Below, in pieces: positions 14,048 through 16,479 of a stretch of 16,479 nucleotides of DNA. The number at the start of each line of letters is the position of its first letter. The first letter of the stretch is position 1. The DNA comes from JAQGMV01 sp035525455 (GTDB taxonomy: Bacteria > Pseudomonadota > Gammaproteobacteria > Burkholderiales > SG8-41): assembly GCA_035525455.1 (NCBI GenBank), contig DATLEF010000126.1:1-16479 (forward strand), read 5' to 3'. The notes under the pieces were generated by a model that did no database searches, was not told the origin of the DNA, and saw only the letters and a program-made list of their open reading frames with translations. Position numbers and translations under genes: made by a program.

Positions 14048-14676
14048 CACTCGACGACATCAAGCGCCTCGATCCGAAAAAGATCGGTTCATGGCCGGCC
14101 ATGCCGAAGTTTGCCGTCCTGCTCATCGTGCTGGTTGTCATAGTCGGCCTCTCCTACTGGTTCGACTGGAAAGAGCAGTCCGAGAAGATCGACGCCGAGA
14201 AAACTAAGGAAGAGCAGCTCAAGACGGTCTTCATCGACAAGAAAAAACAGGCCCTCAATCTTCCGGCGTACCGCAAACAGCTGGAGGACATCGAGAAGCA
14301 GTTCGGCGCGCTGCTGAAACAGCTGCCGGGCAAATCCGAAATGGACGCTCTGCTCACCGACATCAATCAGGCCGGCCTGGGGCGCGGCCTTCAGTTCGAG
14401 CTTTTCAAGCCGGCCGCCGAGGAATCGACGAAGGAATTCTATGCCGAGCGGCCGATCACGATCCGCATCACCGGCAGTTATCATGACCTCGGCGCCTTTG
14501 CGAGCGACATCGGAAAGCTCTCGCGCATCGTCACCCTGAACGACATTTCGCTCGCAGCCACTAAGGGGGATACGCTCGTCATGGACGCGACGGCAAAAAC
14601 GTTTCGCTACCTCGACGATGAAGAGATTGCCGCCCAGAGGAAGAAGGACAAGGACAAGAAGGGGCCTGCTAAGTGA
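14044..14676 (+). CDS. pilO: Type IV pilus inner-membrane protein PilO
   Basis: PilO forms heterodimers with PilN in the periplasm and contacts PilP. The 210-residue protein has a 22-residue cytoplasmic part (DDIKRLDPKKIGSWP), one membrane helix (about 23-41, FAVLLIVLVVIVGLSYWF) and a charged coiled-coil (about 43-98). A periplasmic ferredoxin-like domain follows, with LLTDINQAGLGRGLQFELFKP (about 103-123), PITIRITGSYHDLGAFASDI and a closing AKTFRYL strand. The PilO family signature of G-x-Y-H-x-L-x-x-F is visible as GSYHDLGAF. The lysine-rich tail (KKDKDKKGPAK) is typical for this lineage. The gene overlaps both neighbours by 4 nt. Confidence 0.95.
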   Translation: MTLDDIKRLDPKKIGSWPAMPKFAVLLIVLVVIVGLSYWFDWKEQSEKIDAEKTKEEQLKTVFIDKKKQALNLPAYRKQLEDIEKQFGALLKQLPGKSEMDALLTDINQAGLGRGLQFELFKPAAEESTKEFYAERPITIRITGSYHDLGAFASDIGKLSRIVTLNDISLAATKGDTLVMDATAKTFRYLDDEEIAAQRKKDKDKKGPAK

Positions 14677-15209
14677 GCGGCTTCAGTCGCACCGCGCTGC
14701 TGCTGGCATGCGTCGGCTTTGCGGCGTGCTCGGGCGAGCAGCATGGCGACTTGCGCAAGTTTGTAAAGGATTCTGAAAAAATTCAGCACGCCGGCATTCC
14801 GCCGTTGCCGGAGGTAAAGGCGTACGAGCCTTACACCTACAGCGCATTCGATCTTGTCGACCCTTTCAAACCGCGCAAGATCGAGCCGCCCAAAGGCACT
14901 TCAGGCCTGCTCGCTCCGGATCTCAACCGTCGCCGCGAGCCCCTCGAAGCCTATCCGCTGGAGAGCCTGCGCATGGTCGGCACTCTCGAGCAGAAGAAAC
15001 AGATGTTCGCGCTCGTCAGGGCGCCCGACAACACGTTATTCCGGGTTCGCGCCGGCAACTATCTGGGCCAGAACTTCGGCCGCATCGTCGGCGTTTCCGA
15101 GTCCGCCGTGAAGCTGAAAGAGACGATCCAGGACAGCGGCGGCAATTGGGAAGAAAAAGAGCAGGCCCTCCTTCTTCAGGAGGAGGGACAGCAGGAGGTA
15201 AAGAAATGA
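14673..15209 (+). CDS. pilP: Type IV pilus lipoprotein PilP
   Basis: PilP is an inner-membrane lipoprotein that connects PilN/PilO to the N0 domain of the secretin PilQ. The GTG at 14673 overlaps the pilO stop (GTGA) and is preceded by AAGGGG. The 178-residue precursor has a lipoprotein signal peptide with the probable lipobox GFAAC (15-19). A second cysteine at 13 (LLLAC) also fits a lipobox but leaves a very short hydrophobic core. A linker with YSAFDLVDPFKPRK (about 55-68) is the usual PilN/PilO-binding segment. A beta-domain follows, with ESLRMVGTLEQKKQMFALVR, FRVRAGNYLGQNFGRI and VKLKETIQD. Its 3' end contains the strong pilQ ribosome binding site. Confidence 0.95.
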   Translation: MSGFSRTALLLACVGFAACSGEQHGDLRKFVKDSEKIQHAGIPPLPEVKAYEPYTYSAFDLVDPFKPRKIEPPKGTSGLLAPDLNRRREPLEAYPLESLRMVGTLEQKKQMFALVRAPDNTLFRVRAGNYLGQNFGRIVGVSESAVKLKETIQDSGGNWEEKEQALLLQEEGQQEVKK

Positions 15210-16479
15210 CAGCCCTATTGAGCTTACCGAGCCGCGCGCTTGCCGCACTTGCGCTCTTCTTCCTGTGCGCTCCGGTCTTCGCCCAGGCGAACAGCATTCA
15301 GGCTATCGGCATTTCGGCGCAGCCCGGCGGGCGCGTACTCGTGCGCGTAACAATGAAGGATCCGCCGGCCAATCCACCGGCCGGTTTCACAGTGAGTAAC
15401 CCGCCGCGCATCGCGCTCGACTTCCCGAACACTGGCAACGCGCTCGGCCGCACCGTGCAGGAAGTCGCCGAAGGCGACCTGCGGCGCATCAACGTCGTGC
15501 AGGCTGGGGACCGCACACGCATGGTTCTCGAGCTCGGCCGCGCGGTGACCTACGACACCGTCGTGGACGGCCGCACGGTGCTCATCACGCTCGCGGGCAC
15601 AGCACCGACGGCTGCCACCACGGGCGCGCCGACCGCGATCACCCAACATTTCGCCGAACAAAAACCGGGGGATCAACGCCACGCGCTGCGCGACATCGAC
15701 TTTCGCCGCGGCAGCAGAGGCGAAGGACGCATCGTGGTCGATCTGTCCGACAGTCAGGTGGGTATCAGCGTGCGCACCCAGGGGCGCAGCCTCGTCATCG
15801 ATTTCGCGAATACGACGCTGCCGCGCAATCTCGAGCGCCGCATGGATGTCACCGACTTCGGCACGCCCGTGCAGACCATCGAATCGTTCAGCCAGGCCGG
15901 CAACGCAAGAGTCATGATCCAGCCGACCGGTAACTGGGAACATTCCGCCTACCAGACCGACAATCGGTTCATCGTCGAAGTGAAGCAGGTCGTCGACGAT
16001 CCCAATCGCATCGTGCGGCCGGGCTACGTCGGGGAAAAGCTCTCGCTCAACTTCCAGAACGTGGAGGTTCGTGCGGTCCTCCAGGTCATCGCGGATTTCA
16101 CCGGCCTCAACATCATTACGAGCGACACGGTCACCGGCAACCTCACTTTGCGCCTGCGCGACGTGCCGTGGGACCAGGCTCTGGATATCATCCTGCAGAG
16201 CAAGGGCCTCGACATGCGCAAGACCGGCAATGTCGTATGGATCGCGCCGCGCGACGAGCTCGCCACGCGCGAAAAACTCGCTCTCGAAACGCAGGCGCAG
16301 ATCGCGGACCTCGAGCCCACGCGTACCGAGTCCTTTCAGCTGAACTATCAGCGTGCGCTCGACTTCTCCAAGATACTCACCGATGAAAAGCAGCGCATCC
16401 TGTCCAAACGCGGCAGTGCCGTCATCGACCCGCGCACGAACACGATTTTCGTGCAGGACACGCCTACGCGGCTGGAAGA
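15206..16479 (+). CDS. pilQ: Type IV pilus secretin PilQ (3' end missing)
   Basis: PilQ forms the outer-membrane pore through which the pilus passes. The frame is open from the ATG at 15206 to the window edge, giving about 424 residues of a protein usually near 700; the secretin beta-barrel lies outside. The start overlaps the pilP stop (ATGA) and follows AGGAGGT (15193-15199) with good spacing, the strongest ribosome binding site in the cluster. Residues 1-26 are a signal peptide (ALAALALFFLCAPVFA). Two AMIN-type peptidoglycan-binding domains follow, at about 30-130 and 160-250. Next is the STN/N0 domain (about 273-345), with LNFQNVEVRAVLQVIADFTG and VPWDQALDIIL. The start of the N1 domain (from about 374) ends with the motif DPRTNTIFVQDT. 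The identification is secure. Confidence 0.96.
   Translation, partial: MTALLSLPSRALAALALFFLCAPVFAQANSIQAIGISAQPGGRVLVRVTMKDPPANPPAGFTVSNPPRIALDFPNTGNALGRTVQEVAEGDLRRINVVQAGDRTRMVLELGRAVTYDTVVDGRTVLITLAGTAPTAATTGAPTAITQHFAEQKPGDQRHALRDIDFRRGSRGEGRIVVDLSDSQVGISVRTQGRSLVIDFANTTLPRNLERRMDVTDFGTPVQTIESFSQAGNARVMIQPTGNWEHSAYQTDNRFIVEVKQVVDDPNRIVRPGYVGEKLSLNFQNVEVRAVLQVIADFTGLNIITSDTVTGNLTLRLRDVPWDQALDIILQSKGLDMRKTGNVVWIAPRDELATREKLALETQAQIADLEPTRTESFQLNYQRALDFSKILTDEKQRILSKRGSAVIDPRTNTIFVQDTPTRLE

Overview
The window is a GC-rich, densely packed bacterial chromosome segment with housekeeping gene content. The order fits a betaproteobacterium: surA-pdxA-rsmA followed by a convergent gloA, a rubredoxin divergent from thiD-thiE-hemL, a di-haem cytochrome c4 divergent from engB, a hemB with an Asp-rich metal site, and mrcA divergent from pilMNOPQ. 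This assignment rests on gene order and protein character, because no rRNA or other phylogenetic marker is present. I see no mobile elements, CRISPR arrays, tRNAs or rRNAs.

Layout. Positions 1-2999 hold the 3' part of surA (outer-membrane protein chaperone), pdxA (vitamin B6 synthesis) and rsmA (16S rRNA dimethylation), all on the plus strand. Positions 3072-3692 hold gloA and a rubredoxin on the minus strand, probably co-transcribed from the rubredoxin side. Positions 3786-6555 hold thiD, thiE and hemL on the plus strand, each overlapping the next by 4 nt. A cytochrome c4 gene (6585-7220, minus) converges on hemL and diverges from engB (7317-7925, plus). hemB (8133-9146, plus) converges on an unrecognised conserved-type gene (9152-9751, minus), which lies 19 bp downstream of mrcA (9771-12083, minus). 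A 231-bp divergent region separates mrcA from pilM, pilN, pilO, pilP and the 5' part of pilQ. All four pil junctions are 4-nt stop/start overlaps.

How the genes work together. Two tetrapyrrole genes (hemL, hemB) sit near a c-type cytochrome. thiD and thiE supply the pyrimidine kinase and thiamine phosphate synthase steps of thiamine synthesis. surA, mrcA and pilMNOPQ all act at the cell envelope: porin folding, peptidoglycan synthesis, and the type IV pilus inner-membrane alignment complex with its outer-membrane secretin.

The most notable non-protein element is the 207-bp engB-hemB gap. On the minus strand it encodes a very convincing small RNA of about 107 nt. Three hairpins are followed by an intrinsic terminator with a U tract. 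One hairpin presents a C/U-rich anti-Shine-Dalgarno loop. Upstream lies an ECF/sigma-E-like promoter with GGAACT and GTCCTA elements 17 bp apart, placing the start at the foot of the first hairpin. Its position, convergent with engB, is where Spot 42 lies in enterics and ErsA in Pseudomonas. It may be an undescribed betaproteobacterial counterpart of those RNAs.
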